Positions 9,094 to 18,657 are shown, counted from the first letter of the stretch. The stretch: DNA of 64,000 nucleotides from CAXXOK01 sp963678055 (GCA_963678055.1 OY782679.1:2108001-2172000); one strand, 5' to 3'. The notes: generated by a model from the sequence alone, not told the origin. Numbers and translations are program-made.

Positions 9094-11073
9094 TTATTCA
9101 AAATAGAATTCGTCGCCTTCCATGTACAGGAACACCCCATCGGATTCGTAATCCTGACCAAAGATATCCGTCAGCAGATAGGCGTAGAAATACTCGCCAT
9201 CAAACAATGCAAGCTCTTCCAGCGTTACTGCGCCGTCTTGTCCTGCGATAACTTCATCACTGGTCCATTGCTCGACACTGTCCTGCTCGTCGCTGAGCGG
9301 ATAGGCTTCAAACAGGGGTAGAATGACATCCCCTTCCTGCAAGGGGCGAATGTCACGCGCGGCGACACCGGTTTGCTCATCGTTGCCGTCCCACACGCCC
9401 AGCACCTGATAACTACCGGTGATGCCGTCATCATCAGCGCTTTCGATGACATACATCACACGCAGGTTGGTGCTTTCCCCGTTTAGTTCAATCGGTATGG
9501 TGTAGAGGTTGTAGTCGTCCTGCGCATCGATCAGAATCGGCGAGCAATAGACCCCGTTGATGGTCAGCCACACACCGCGGAAGTTATCAAAGAACACGCC
9601 CTCGTCCCAGTAAGCGTCGATATCGTTATCGGTACCCAGAAGCACCGCCGTGTCCTCTTCCATGTCAACCATGTAGAGTGCAAACTGCACATCTTCCACA
9701 ACCTCCAGCCCGCTTTCCACATACAGGGCATAGTAACCGTCGTCGCTGACGTCTGCGGAGAACGTCACCTGATAGTCCTCCGGGTCCAGCTGGGTAATGG
9801 TTGTTTCCTCTGCGGCATCCTGCACAGGCGCGGCTGTTTCCGCCGCCGTATAGCTATCCTCAGGCCGGTCGCCTAAGGTCTGGTTCAGGTCGCCGGGCAC
9901 ATCCCACGCAGGAACCATCGCGCCGACAAAGCGCATGTAGGCTTTGGATACGGGTACCTCTGCGATAACCGCGCAGGCATCTCCCACTTCGCTATCCTTG
10001 GTAAATGGAAAGAAGACCGAAAGGCCGCTTGATTTTTGATAGGTGCTGCCGTCGATGGCGTATTCCACCGCTTCAAACAACCTGTCCAGCACCTGTAAGC
10101 CGACTGCATCCCACACGCCTTCGGTTTGCAATACCAGTTCGCCCAGATCCACCATATGGGTATAGCCTTCGGAGCGGTTATTGCCGCCAAAACTGCGCGC
10201 CTTGCTGACATCCTGCCGGTAGGCCTGGATGACTGACGGGTTTTCGGCAACAGCGGTCAGCTGCCAGGCCATCGCATCAAAGGCCTCGACCAACGCAGGA
10301 ACCTTTTCCAGATTCACCACCGAAAGCGTGGCGATCTCCTGATCGTCCGCTTCTATGCAGTGCTGCAGGTAGCTGTCGCAGATCATTTTACCAAGCTCGG
10401 CAGGCTCAATCGCCGGGTTTTTCGAAAATGCCTGCATAATCTCCCGATAGTTCCAACCGCCGCCGGGTTCCAGCTCCTGCGAAGCAACCAAATAATCGCC
10501 GTACGGCGCCAGCGCATTGGCTGTTTCCAATGTTGCCATCAGGCAGGCATCAAAGCCGATCATATCAAAATGCTGTCCGCCCTGGGCAAGCGCGGTTTGC
10601 AGCTCCATAAGCGATATGGAATCATCGGTACGCTCATCAAACGCTACGCCGCCCACGCTGCCGCCGCCGTGATCCCAGAGCAAAAGCATGCTGTGCTTGG
10701 CCGGATACTCCGCAAATACGCTTTGAATCATATTTGCAAGCAGTCCCGGATCCGCCATGTTCAAGTCCTGCAAGCGGTTTAGCTCGGTTAGGCCATTGCC
10801 ATCCAGCCGGAAGATGCCCACAGCGTCGTTTGGTACAACGTTGTTTTGCCACTCCGCTGTGCCGCCTGTAATGATAATGACATTCACATCCTGTGTGTCC
10901 ATGCCTTCCATAGCTTCCGACAGGTTGTAGGTTCCGGCACCGCCCTCGGTTTCCAAATCGGTGCCGCACAAATACCAAAGCACAGTCCATTCCGCTTGTT
11001 CCTGCGCAGACGCCGATACGCAAAACAGGCACACGCAAAGCAGTAACAAAATCACTATCCAGCGTTTCTTCAT
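9094..11073 (-). CDS. secreted clostripain-family (C11) cysteine peptidase
   Basis: This 659-residue protein has an N-terminal signal peptide (basic MKKR, hydrophobic stretch to about residue 20, ASA before the mature end) and a C11 peptidase domain to about residue 390. The catalytic pair is visible: H135 in LLWDHGGG and C177 in FDACLMA. Clostripain relatives cleave after Arg or Lys outside the cell. The C-terminal 260 residues are acidic and beta-rich, with no cell-wall anchor or transmembrane segment. GGAGG precedes the ATG. A terminator of the upstream helicase gene lies only 36 bases before the start, so it is unclear where its own promoter is. Confidence 0.88.
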   Translation of the reverse strand: MKKRWIVILLLLCVCLFCVSASAQEQAEWTVLWYLCGTDLETEGGAGTYNLSEAMEGMDTQDVNVIIITGGTAEWQNNVVPNDAVGIFRLDGNGLTELNRLQDLNMADPGLLANMIQSVFAEYPAKHSMLLLWDHGGGSVGGVAFDERTDDSISLMELQTALAQGGQHFDMIGFDACLMATLETANALAPYGDYLVASQELEPGGGWNYREIMQAFSKNPAIEPAELGKMICDSYLQHCIEADDQEIATLSVVNLEKVPALVEAFDAMAWQLTAVAENPSVIQAYRQDVSKARSFGGNNRSEGYTHMVDLGELVLQTEGVWDAVGLQVLDRLFEAVEYAIDGSTYQKSSGLSVFFPFTKDSEVGDACAVIAEVPVSKAYMRFVGAMVPAWDVPGDLNQTLGDRPEDSYTAAETAAPVQDAAEETTITQLDPEDYQVTFSADVSDDGYYALYVESGLEVVEDVQFALYMVDMEEDTAVLLGTDNDIDAYWDEGVFFDNFRGVWLTINGVYCSPILIDAQDDYNLYTIPIELNGESTNLRVMYVIESADDDGITGSYQVLGVWDGNDEQTGVAARDIRPLQEGDVILPLFEAYPLSDEQDSVEQWTSDEVIAGQDGAVTLEELALFDGEYFYAYLLTDIFGQDYESDGVFLYMEGDEFYFE

Positions 11074-11108
11074 TATTCATACCTCCAAAAGGCTGAACCG
11101 TCAGTTGT

Positions 11109-11142
11109 AAAAAACAATCCGCAGAAGCTTTCGCCACTGCGG
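11109..11142 (-). terminator. intrinsic terminator after the helicase gene
   Basis: On the minus strand, CCGCAG and CTGCGG form a stem that is followed within a few bases by a run of six T. It lies just downstream of the helicase stop codon. Confidence 0.65.
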
Positions 11143-11173
11143 AATGATTTCCCTTTATCGCCTTTTGTTTCGG

Positions 11174-12403
11174 CTATCTCCGGCGATTATACCGGAAGTT
11201 TGCGTTCCCTTGATTATGCCTGCTTGCCGTACGGGCGGGTTGGGCCAGCTGCGGCTCGGCGGACATGACCAGCGGATACGGGTGGTTGGCAACCACGGGA
11301 ACCGGCTTGCCAATCAGCTTTTCAATGCCTCTAAGCAGCTTTCGTTCCGCCTGATCGCAAAAGGCGATCGCCGTGCCGTCCAGGCCCGCTCTTGCGGTAC
11401 GTCCAATGCGGTGCACATAGGCTTCCGGCACTTCCGGCAAGTCAAAGTTCACCACATGGGAAAGCTCGTCAATATCAATACCCCGGGCTACAATATCGGT
11501 CGCAACCAGAGCCTTGGAATTTCCGTTTTTAAAGCGCGAAAGCGCCATCTGACGGGCGTTCTGGCTTTTGTTGGAATGAATTACATCGCTGCCGATACCG
11601 GCCGCGTTCAGCTTGCGGGCGATTTTATCCGCCCCGTGCTTGGTACGGGAAAACACCAACGCAGACGACACATTCGAGGTCTTCAGCAGATGAATGAGCA
11701 GCGGAATCTTATTTTGTTTGTTGACGAAATATACGGACTGTTCAATGCTGTCCACCGTGGAGGACACGGGCGTGACCGCGACTTTGACCGGGTCGATCAA
11801 AATGGATTTGGTCAGCTTCTCAATGCCCTTGGGCATTGTGGCTGAAAACAGCATGGTCTGCCGCTGGCTGGGGATTTTCGCGATGATCTTTTCCACATCG
11901 TGAATAAAGCCCATGTCGAGCATACGGTCGGCTTCGTCCAGTACGAAATAGCGCACCTGGCTTAAGTTAACCAAGCGTTGGTTCATTAAGTCAAGCAGCC
12001 TGCCGGGGGTGGCAATCAGTATATCCACGCCGCCGCGCAGCCGCGCTTCCTGCGGCCTTTGGGATACGCCACCGAATATTACGGTGTTACGCAGGCCTAA
12101 AAACGCGCCATACGAGGTGAAGCTTTCGCCGATTTGTGCGGCCAGTTCACGCGTGGGTGAGAGGATGAGTGCGCCAATGCGCCGGGGTTTGGTCCGGTCG
12201 CGCTCCTGGGCCATGTGCTGTAAAATGGGAATGGCAAAGGCGGCGGTTTTACCCGTGCCGGTTTGCGCGCAGCCCAGCAGATCCTTGCGCTCTAATAGCG
12301 GCGGGATGGCCTGCTCCTGTATCGGCGTGGGGGTTTTGTAGTCCTGTTTTTGCAGTGCTTTGAGAATGGGATCGATAATACCCAGTGATGTAAACGATGT
12401 CAA
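11174..12403 (-). CDS. DEAD-box ATP-dependent RNA helicase, RhlE type
   Basis: This 409-residue protein unwinds short RNA duplexes in ribosome assembly, mRNA turnover or cold adaptation. All family motifs are present in order: the Q motif with TPTPIQ near residue 26, AQTGTGKT (Walker A) at 46-53, PTRELA near 83, TPGR, DEAD near 155, SAT near 185, and HRIGRTAR near 330. A short basic tail ends the protein, as in RhlE and CshB relatives. It is a single-gene unit with its own leader, which contains a terminator-like hairpin at 12443-12466 that could control readthrough. Confidence 0.93.
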   Translation of the reverse strand: MTSFTSLGIIDPILKALQKQDYKTPTPIQEQAIPPLLERKDLLGCAQTGTGKTAAFAIPILQHMAQERDRTKPRRIGALILSPTRELAAQIGESFTSYGAFLGLRNTVIFGGVSQRPQEARLRGGVDILIATPGRLLDLMNQRLVNLSQVRYFVLDEADRMLDMGFIHDVEKIIAKIPSQRQTMLFSATMPKGIEKLTKSILIDPVKVAVTPVSSTVDSIEQSVYFVNKQNKIPLLIHLLKTSNVSSALVFSRTKHGADKIARKLNAAGIGSDVIHSNKSQNARQMALSRFKNGNSKALVATDIVARGIDIDELSHVVNFDLPEVPEAYVHRIGRTARAGLDGTAIAFCDQAERKLLRGIEKLIGKPVPVVANHPYPLVMSAEPQLAQPARTASRHNQGNANFRYNRRR

Positions 12404-12442
12404 TGGTTTTCTCCTTTAGTTGCGGCAGCCGTAGAACGGCAT

Positions 12443-12466
12443 AAAAAAACGGGTTGAACCAACCCG
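12443..12466 (-). terminator. terminator in the helicase leader (possible attenuator)
   Basis: On the minus strand a seven-base-pair stem (CGGGTTG/CAACCCG) is followed by seven T. It sits 40 bases upstream of the helicase start codon and about 150 bases after the GtrA gene, so it either ends the GtrA transcript or attenuates helicase expression. Confidence 0.7.
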
Positions 12467-12552
12467 ATGTTATACCCTGCCAAACCCTTTGGGATGGCGA
12501 ATTTCACACGGAGTCCCTCATACTTACCGTGTAAAAAACTACACAGCTATAC

Positions 12553-12582
12553 ACAGTATACCATACTTCCTGTGTTTTGTAG
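12553..12582 (-). promoter_or_regulatory. possible helicase promoter
   Basis: On the minus strand TATACT follows TCTACA (four matches to TTGACA) at 17 bases. If used, transcription would pass through the hairpin at 12443-12466 before reaching the helicase gene. The -35 element is imperfect, so this is tentative. Confidence 0.4.
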
Positions 12583-12616
12583 ACTCTTACGTTGTTTATG
12601 GCTGAATCGCCTTGGT

Positions 12617-13099
12617 TTACGCTTCCTCCGGCACGGTAGCAATATCCTCAGCCATCGGCGTTTTGGCTGCCAGCGCATTGGTGTTCATACTCTTTTTGAA
12701 AACCACCATGCTTTGGTACAGAAACTCAGTCAGGAAATTGATCAGCATCGTTGCGACAACCACAATATACTCATTCCAGCCAATGCCGGTCAGTGCATCC
12801 ACCCACCAGGTGCTGATCGGGGTGAAAACGGCGTAATACAGAAACACCAGCGTCATGGCCTTGGGTATATTGGCTGCGGATTTGAAGGTATAGCGCCGAT
12901 TAAAGGTAAAGTTCCAAAGCACACTCAAAATCAGCGCTGTTAAATAGCTAATCCATTCCGGCAGCTGCACGATTTCGTTCAGCAGCGTAAAGCTACCGAT
13001 TTGAATCAGCCCCGCCGAGATGGAAAACATGGTGAACTTCACGAGCTGCCATGCGCGCTGCTTTTTGCTTAACTGCGCATAGCTGGTGGGCTGGGTCAT
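12617..13099 (-). CDS. GtrA-family membrane protein
   Basis: This 160-residue protein has four predicted transmembrane segments (about residues 22-40, 50-68, 85-105 and 112-132) and the family-typical SVLWNFTFNRRYTFK loop between the second and third. GtrA relatives are thought to help flip lipid-linked sugars for glycosylation of surface polymers. GGGAG precedes the ATG. No glycosyltransferase lies next to it here; a second GtrA-like gene with a glycosyltransferase is found at 56928-57539. Confidence 0.85.
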   Translation of the reverse strand: MTQPTSYAQLSKKQRAWQLVKFTMFSISAGLIQIGSFTLLNEIVQLPEWISYLTALILSVLWNFTFNRRYTFKSAANIPKAMTLVFLYYAVFTPISTWWVDALTGIGWNEYIVVVATMLINFLTEFLYQSMVVFKKSMNTNALAAKTPMAEDIATVPEEA

Positions 13100-13127
13100 T
13101 GCATCAGCTCCCTACTTTGTTTTTTGC

Positions 13128-13133
13128 ATTATA
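13128..13133 (-). promoter_or_regulatory. extended -10 promoter of the GtrA gene
   Basis: The minus strand reads TGCTATAAT here, a consensus extended -10 element about 30 bases upstream of the GtrA start. No good -35 box is seen. Confidence 0.5.
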
Positions 13134-13206
13134 GCAAATCCCTGCCATAAAAGAAACCAAGGATGGAGTAACCTGGATGCATCTGCTTCATTACACCCGT
13201 ATAGCG

Positions 13207-14691
13207 TTATGGTAATAGCCAAACTGCGGTCGAGCGCGGCGCGATCTCCACACCGCCGTCCGTCTCTTTGCTTATCGTATCCCCCGTGTCAAATATTGCA
13301 AGCAGTGTACCCTCTGCCGGCATGAACAGCGTTTCATCGTGGGATAGGTTATGCGCAATGAGCAGTGTGGTCGTGTTGTCTGTAACCGTCAGCGCTCCCA
13401 GCCGTTCATCTGCGGTCTCCACCACCGCTGCACTGCCGTGAATAAACACGGGATACTGACTGCGGAAATCAAGCACTGCGCGGTAAAACGACAGTAGTGA
13501 ACCGAGGTCATTTTCCTGCATGTCCGCGCCCGTCTGTAAGCGCTGGGCTTGGGTCGCCCCTTCGGGCGGCAGGCACATACCGGTCGAATCGGTCGTGCTC
13601 CAGAGCATGGGCAGGCGTTTGTTGGGATCGTCTCCGGACCCTGTCATGCCCAGTTCCTCCCCATAATATAGAAACGGCACACCGGGCGACAGCAAATAGA
13701 GTGCCGCAGCTTGCTTTTCCTTCTGTAGATCGTTGACCAATACACCAGCGATGCGGCCCTGATCGTGATTGCCCAAAAACGGCACGGCGACCGCCGCCGG
13801 ATTGATTGCTTCAATCTCCTGCTGCCACTGCGCCAAGCGATGGGTCAAGGAATCTCCCGCTTCGCTACGCATGGCCTTGGACAGCGTGCCTGTAGACGAC
13901 ATGGGAAAGTTAAACAGCCCACTGATGCCGCTTTTATATAAGGCAAGGATAGCGATATCATCTGTCCAGGCTTCGCCGACGATGAACACATCGGTCTGAA
14001 GGCTCTGTATCGTCTCCTGCAGCCAGGTAAGAAACGCGGTATTGCTTTCCGGCTGGCCGTCGTAATAATGTGTGACCGCGTCCAGGCGGAACCCACCAAC
14101 ACCATGCTGCAGCCAGAACGCCGCAACAGCTTTGATTTCCTTGCGTACAGCCGGGCTATCGAGATTGAGTTCCGGCATGCCGGGATCAAACCCGGCGGCA
14201 TAATACCAGTCGGTTCCTTCCACCGCCACATCGCCCGCCCCTTGCGAAAACCGGTAGTAGTCGATATAGGGGTTTCCCATATCCCCGGCTTGCAAGCTTT
14301 GTAACGCAGACAGAAACCACGGATGCTGCGACGAGCTATGGTTGATAACCAGATCGAAAATCAGCGTAATCCCCCGCGCGGCGCAGGCATCAGCCAATGC
14401 GTCAAAATCTTCCTGGGTACCAAATGCGGGATCAATCGCGGTGTAATCCATCACATCATATTTATGATAGGACGGTGAAGGCGACACAGGGGTCAGCCAA
14501 ATGGCATCCGCGCCCAATGCCTGAACGTAGTCCAGCTTCATGTTGATGCCGTTCAGGTCGCCAATGCCGTCGCCATCGGAATCGTAATAACTGCCGGTAA
14601 ATATCTCATACCCTACAGATACCCCCGCTGCTGCCGTAAGCCAAAACAAACAGACGCACAGCGCTGTGAAGGCGATACTCAAACGTTTCAT
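13207..14691 (-). CDS. secreted alpha-amylase family protein (GH13)
   Basis: This 494-residue enzyme is expected to hydrolyse starch or maltodextrins outside the cell. Starting at the ATG at 14691, which has AGGTGG before it, the protein opens with a signal peptide (MKRLSIAF..., hydrophobic to about residue 24). The Ca-binding DSDGDGIGDLNG loop is at 37-48 and the catalytic triad is D204 (GFRLDAV), E240 (VGEAW) and D310 (FLGNHD). A small C-terminal beta domain ends the protein. An in-frame extension to 14811 exists but would bury the signal peptide. It is monocistronic and divergent from the YitT gene. Confidence 0.9.
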   Translation of the reverse strand: MKRLSIAFTALCVCLFWLTAAAGVSVGYEIFTGSYYDSDGDGIGDLNGINMKLDYVQALGADAIWLTPVSPSPSYHKYDVMDYTAIDPAFGTQEDFDALADACAARGITLIFDLVINHSSSQHPWFLSALQSLQAGDMGNPYIDYYRFSQGAGDVAVEGTDWYYAAGFDPGMPELNLDSPAVRKEIKAVAAFWLQHGVGGFRLDAVTHYYDGQPESNTAFLTWLQETIQSLQTDVFIVGEAWTDDIAILALYKSGISGLFNFPMSSTGTLSKAMRSEAGDSLTHRLAQWQQEIEAINPAAVAVPFLGNHDQGRIAGVLVNDLQKEKQAAALYLLSPGVPFLYYGEELGMTGSGDDPNKRLPMLWSTTDSTGMCLPPEGATQAQRLQTGADMQENDLGSLLSFYRAVLDFRSQYPVFIHGSAAVVETADERLGALTVTDNTTTLLIAHNLSHDETLFMPAEGTLLAIFDTGDTISKETDGGVEIAPRSTAVWLLP

Positions 14692-14795
14692 TTCGCCACC
14701 TGCCGCTTTCCGGAAAGAATGGTGCCGCGAGGCTTTGTTACGCTCATCGTAGCACGATTTTTGTTGCTTTTCAACGCGGTAACTTGAGGCTGACA

Positions 14796-14823
14796 TTGAC
14801 AATACATCCATTTTTGCTATGAT
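14796..14823 (+). promoter_or_regulatory. promoter of the yitT-ybaK unit
   Basis: TTGACA (14796-14801) and TATGAT (14818-14823) are 16 bases apart. GAGGAG lies ahead of the ATG at 14863. Confidence 0.7.
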
Positions 14824-14862
14824 ACTCTTAAGTCAAACCAAAACAGCGAGGAGCGTTATAGT

Positions 14863-15759
14863 ATGCGGGCAAACAGTGCTGTCAAACAGGCAGATCGGCT
14901 GCCAAACACCGGCAAGCGCGCAGCCAAAGACTATGCCCTGCTTACGCTGGGCGCACTGCTGATTGCGGTAGGCGTTTACTTCTTCAAATTCCCCAACCGC
15001 TTCTCCACGGGCGGTGTCAGTGGGCTTGCGATTATCTTCAATCACTACCTGCCCGCCATCAGCCAGGCGACTTATATGTTCGTCATCAACCAATTCCTAC
15101 TGGTAGTCGGCCTGCTAATCTTCGGGCGCAGTTTTGGCATACGCACCGCGTACTGCAGCCTGGTAATGAGCGGCGCGGCATGGCTGCTGGAGGTGCTCGT
15201 GCCCCTTAGCGCACCGCTGACCAATCAACCGCTGCTGGAGCTGATCTTTGCCGTTACGCTTCCGGCCATCGGCAGCGCCATCTTGTTCAATATGGAGTCA
15301 TCCAGCGGCGGTACCGATATCATCGCGATGATCCTGCGGAAGTTTACCCCGCTCAATATCGGCATCAGCCTGCTGGTCGGCGATTTTCTGATTACCATCA
15401 TGGCGCTAATCTCCTTCGGGCCGGAAACCGGCTTGTTCAGTATTCTGGGCTTGATGATCAAAGCCGTGCTTATCGACCTGGTTTTGGAGAACATCAAAGT
15501 ACACAAAAGCTTTCAGATTATCACCGCACATCCCAAGCCCATTCAAGCCTTTATCACGGAGGAGCTGCATCGCGGTGCCACCGCGCTGGAGGGTGAAGGC
15601 GCGTTTACCCATCAGCCCAAAACCGTGCTTTTAACCGTCGTCAACCGCGCGCAGGCTGTAAAGCTCCGCCGCTTTGTAAAGGAAACCGATCCTATGAGCT
15701 TTATGCTCATCAACAACACCAGCGAAATCATCGGTAAAGGGTTCCGGGGAAGTCTGTAA
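14863..15759 (+). CDS. YitT-family membrane protein
   Basis: This 298-residue protein has five to six hydrophobic segments between about residues 20 and 210 (including LLTLGALLIAVGVYFFKFPNR and the family FSTGGVSG motif), then a soluble DUF2179 domain of about 80 residues ending near IGKGFRG. The family is widespread in Bacillota; its transport substrate is not established. It is cotranscribed with the editing protein that begins 21 bases later. Confidence 0.88.
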   Translation: MRANSAVKQADRLPNTGKRAAKDYALLTLGALLIAVGVYFFKFPNRFSTGGVSGLAIIFNHYLPAISQATYMFVINQFLLVVGLLIFGRSFGIRTAYCSLVMSGAAWLLEVLVPLSAPLTNQPLLELIFAVTLPAIGSAILFNMESSSGGTDIIAMILRKFTPLNIGISLLVGDFLITIMALISFGPETGLFSILGLMIKAVLIDLVLENIKVHKSFQIITAHPKPIQAFITEELHRGATALEGEGAFTHQPKTVLLTVVNRAQAVKLRRFVKETDPMSFMLINNTSEIIGKGFRGSL

Positions 15760-15780
15760 AACTCAAACAGGAGGCCACGC

Positions 15781-16257
15781 ATGGCAATTGACAAGGTTCG
15801 GGCGTATTTCAAACAATGGGACATGGATTCAAGAATTATGGAGTTTGCGGTATCCAGCGCAACGGTTGAACTGGCGGCCGTTGCCGTAGGCTGCCAGCCG
15901 CAGCGCATAGCCAAAACACTGTCGTTCATGGTAGACGGCGCACCGATTCTGATCGTGACCGCAGGCGATGCCAAGATCAGCAACCCCAAATACAAGCAAA
16001 CCTTTGGTGCGAAAGCAAAAATGCTCTCGTTTGACGATGCCGAAACGCTGATCGGCCATGCCGTTGGCGGTGTGTGTCCTTTTGCCGTAAACGAAGGGGT
16101 TACCGTATATCTCGATCGCTCCTTGCAGCGCTTTGACACGGTATTTCCGGCCTGCGGCAGTGAAAACAGCGCCATCGAACTGACGATTGCAGAACTGGAA
16201 ACCTATTCTAACATGCGTGACTGGGTGGATGTCTGTAAAGACTGGGACGCAGAATAG
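15781..16257 (+). CDS. YbaK/EbsC-type aminoacyl-tRNA deacylase
   Basis: This 158-residue protein belongs to the YbaK/ProX superfamily, which hydrolyses mischarged tRNAs such as Cys- or Ala-tRNA-Pro in the cytoplasm. The conserved lysine is K45 in QRIAKTLSF, and the GGVCPFA loop (95-101) that lines the pocket is present. AGGAGG precedes the start. Which amino acid it edits cannot be read from the sequence. It shares a promoter with the YitT gene and is followed by a strong terminator. Confidence 0.85.
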   Translation: MAIDKVRAYFKQWDMDSRIMEFAVSSATVELAAVAVGCQPQRIAKTLSFMVDGAPILIVTAGDAKISNPKYKQTFGAKAKMLSFDDAETLIGHAVGGVCPFAVNEGVTVYLDRSLQRFDTVFPACGSENSAIELTIAELETYSNMRDWVDVCKDWDAE

Positions 16258-16265
16258 CCGCACAC

Positions 16266-16302
16266 AAAAAACGCCCCGTATCGCTGGATACGGGGCGTTT
16301 TT
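16266..16302. terminator. bidirectional intrinsic terminator
   Basis: A long stem with arms AAAAACGCCCCGTATC and GATACGGGGCGTTTTT has a four-base loop. It lies between the convergent editing-protein and acyl-CoA synthetase genes. Confidence 0.88.
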
Positions 16303-16313
16303 CATTGAGATTT

Positions 16314-18545
16314 CTACTTTTGGCTCCAGTAGGCTGCAAAGGCATCCAGACTGCGAATGGCCGAGCGGATATCGCTGAAGACCGGCAATCCGTTCTCCTC
16401 CAGATAGCGCACCAGTGCTTGATAGTGTTTGCCGGCATTGACCGAGACCACCACCGGTTTTTTCGTTTTGCGGAAGGCTTCCACCAGCAACGGGCCGATG
16501 GCATCCACATCCAGGTAGTTCTCTTCCACCGTCTTGAGCGATTCGACATGCGGTACGATACCCACAAACATACAGTCTACATTGGGGTCATTCAGCACAG
16601 CTTCAATAAAGCAGGCGTATAGCCCATCGTCGGTCATGGGGGTCAGATCGAGGAACGATGTCTCCACGTTCACCAGCCCGTGTGTATTGAGTTTTTTCAG
16701 GGTCTCCACCGTTTCGGGTGTCATCACAGCGGGTGTCAGCTCACTTAAAATATCTGCGCCCATGGTTGCTTCCAGCCCTGCGTTAACAACCCCCGCCACG
16801 CGGCAGCCGCGCGCCGGTTTTTGAGACAGCACGGCAAAGGCCTTGGTATAATTGTAGAAATCGTCCAGTTCCTCGGTTAAAATGCAGCCGCTTTGCAGGC
16901 AGGCCGCACGGAACACCTCGTAGCTGCCACTCATCGCCGCCGTATGCGAAGCGGCGGCTTTGGCTCCGGCCTCGGTACGGCCGGATTTATAAATAATGAC
17001 CGGCTTGCTGGATGTACGCAACAAATCGTAGAACTGCCGACCCTCACCCGCGCCCAGACCTTCTACATAGATGGCGATTACATCGGTATTCGGGTCGGCT
17101 TCAAAATACGCCACCAAATCGGGGATGTTGACATCCACCTTGTTGCCAAAGCTGACAATGCTGCGGAAAATACCGGTCTGCTGATTGCGCTCAACACAGG
17201 TGATGCTCATCGCCCCGCTCTGGGTTAGCAGTGCGGTGTTCAGGTGCCCTTTCAGCGGAATGGTCAGCCTGTTTTCTTCAATAAACAGGGTATTCATGCC
17301 GGTGTGCCCCATGCCCGGCGCAGAAAACACGCCCATACAATTGGGGCCAACCACCCGCACATCCGGCTTGCGCACGCGGGCGATTTCGGACGCGAATTGA
17401 CGGTAATCCATATCCGACGGGATGCCGGATATCAGGATGATGCTCTTACCGGAAGGCACCGTTTCCACAAAGGAAAGGGAGTACTTACCCGGTGCCGCGT
17501 ACACCAGCAAATCGTAAGGTTCCTGAATTTCGTCTATGCTTTTATACAGGGAGAACGTATGCCCGCCGATGACCGTTTCCCCGCCTTTGGGGTTCACGCA
17601 GTAAATATCGCTGCGGCCCAGGTCCAGCAAAAGCGTGACAATGTTGCGGGCCATGCTGTACTTGCCCGGATCGGTTGATACGCCTGTAACCACAACGCCC
17701 TTGGGCTGAAAGAAGCGGGATAAGCCTTGCTGGTTCGGGGCTACGCTGATTGCGCAGCCATCGCCAGCGGGTACAAACTCAGCATAGCCGTCCACCGCGA
17801 CAAAGCGGCCGTCTTTGGAAAACACGACGGGGTTTAAATCCAGCGCTTTGATATAAAACTTAGGGCAAGGCTGGGTGTACATGGAATACAGCAAGCCCAG
17901 CTCCGACAGCCGCGCCATACCCTGGGCGATAGCATCAAGCCGCTCCGGGTGGCCCATTTCGCGGTACTTGTGGCGGATGTTCAAGTGGTTGAGCAGGGTT
18001 TGCGCATCGTTTAGGGCAATGGGTGCCAATAGCAGGTTGGCCGGATCATAATACTTGGCAAAAAACTCCGCATCGTCGCCGCCCTTGGTTAGCGTAACCA
18101 CCGTACCAAAGGAGGGGTCTTCCTGAAAGCCGAGCATGATCTCATCGCCAATGGCCTGGGTAAACTGAATGAACTCGATCAGCAAAAAGCCGTCGATTTG
18201 CGGTTTCTGCCCGTCTTCAAAGTGCGAGAGCACTTCCTGTTTCATCTGACTAAGCACATAGCGAATAAACATGGGGTCGGCAATGCCGACTTTTTTCACA
18301 CCACCGTAGCGCTGGTTGTGCGCCAAATCGCGGGAGACGACCTTGACCATGATATCCTTGCCGCCAAATGCACCCATCAGTTCATCTGTCACCTGCTCCG
18401 GGTCCGTTACAAAGCGGTACAAGGGGATATCAAAGCCAATTTCCTTTAAAAGTTCGTACACCTCGTGTTCGTAAAGGGTATGGCGTCCGTCCTCGTGTGC
18501 CGACTGCAAAAGCGCATTCACCGTTTGTACAATCTGTTGCTCCAT
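16314..18545 (-). CDS. ADP-forming acyl-CoA synthetase (acetate-CoA ligase type)
   Basis: This 743-residue protein interconverts an acyl-CoA, ADP and phosphate with an organic acid, CoA and ATP, which conserves energy during fermentation. Order: ATP-grasp domain (about 1-235), CoA-binding Rossmann domain (about 270-400), then the two succinyl-CoA-ligase-like domains. The phosphohistidine is H534 in ASHTAAMSGS. AGAGGT supports the ATG at 18545; the upstream in-frame start at 18602 lacks a site. Having the ATP-grasp domain first is a permuted order relative to the archaeal alpha-beta fusions. The preferred acid cannot be predicted. Confidence 0.85.
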   Translation of the reverse strand: MEQQIVQTVNALLQSAHEDGRHTLYEHEVYELLKEIGFDIPLYRFVTDPEQVTDELMGAFGGKDIMVKVVSRDLAHNQRYGGVKKVGIADPMFIRYVLSQMKQEVLSHFEDGQKPQIDGFLLIEFIQFTQAIGDEIMLGFQEDPSFGTVVTLTKGGDDAEFFAKYYDPANLLLAPIALNDAQTLLNHLNIRHKYREMGHPERLDAIAQGMARLSELGLLYSMYTQPCPKFYIKALDLNPVVFSKDGRFVAVDGYAEFVPAGDGCAISVAPNQQGLSRFFQPKGVVVTGVSTDPGKYSMARNIVTLLLDLGRSDIYCVNPKGGETVIGGHTFSLYKSIDEIQEPYDLLVYAAPGKYSLSFVETVPSGKSIILISGIPSDMDYRQFASEIARVRKPDVRVVGPNCMGVFSAPGMGHTGMNTLFIEENRLTIPLKGHLNTALLTQSGAMSITCVERNQQTGIFRSIVSFGNKVDVNIPDLVAYFEADPNTDVIAIYVEGLGAGEGRQFYDLLRTSSKPVIIYKSGRTEAGAKAAASHTAAMSGSYEVFRAACLQSGCILTEELDDFYNYTKAFAVLSQKPARGCRVAGVVNAGLEATMGADILSELTPAVMTPETVETLKKLNTHGLVNVETSFLDLTPMTDDGLYACFIEAVLNDPNVDCMFVGIVPHVESLKTVEENYLDVDAIGPLLVEAFRKTKKPVVVSVNAGKHYQALVRYLEENGLPVFSDIRSAIRSLDAFAAYWSQK

Positions 18546-18638
18546 CGTCCGTCTACCTCTTTTACTTTTGTTTCCGCATAGCGCAAAAAGCCCCGCGCCC
18601 AACCAGACGTGCGGTATGCCATGCGGGATACTGCTTAC

Positions 18639-18657
18639 GGTATGAAATCATCATACC
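18639..18657. repeat. short inverted repeat upstream of the synthetase gene
   Basis: GGTATGA and TCATACC are separated by five bases. It lies about 95 bases upstream of the synthetase start and exactly where the Rhs island begins. It could be an operator or an island boundary sequence; neither can be shown here. Confidence 0.35.
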
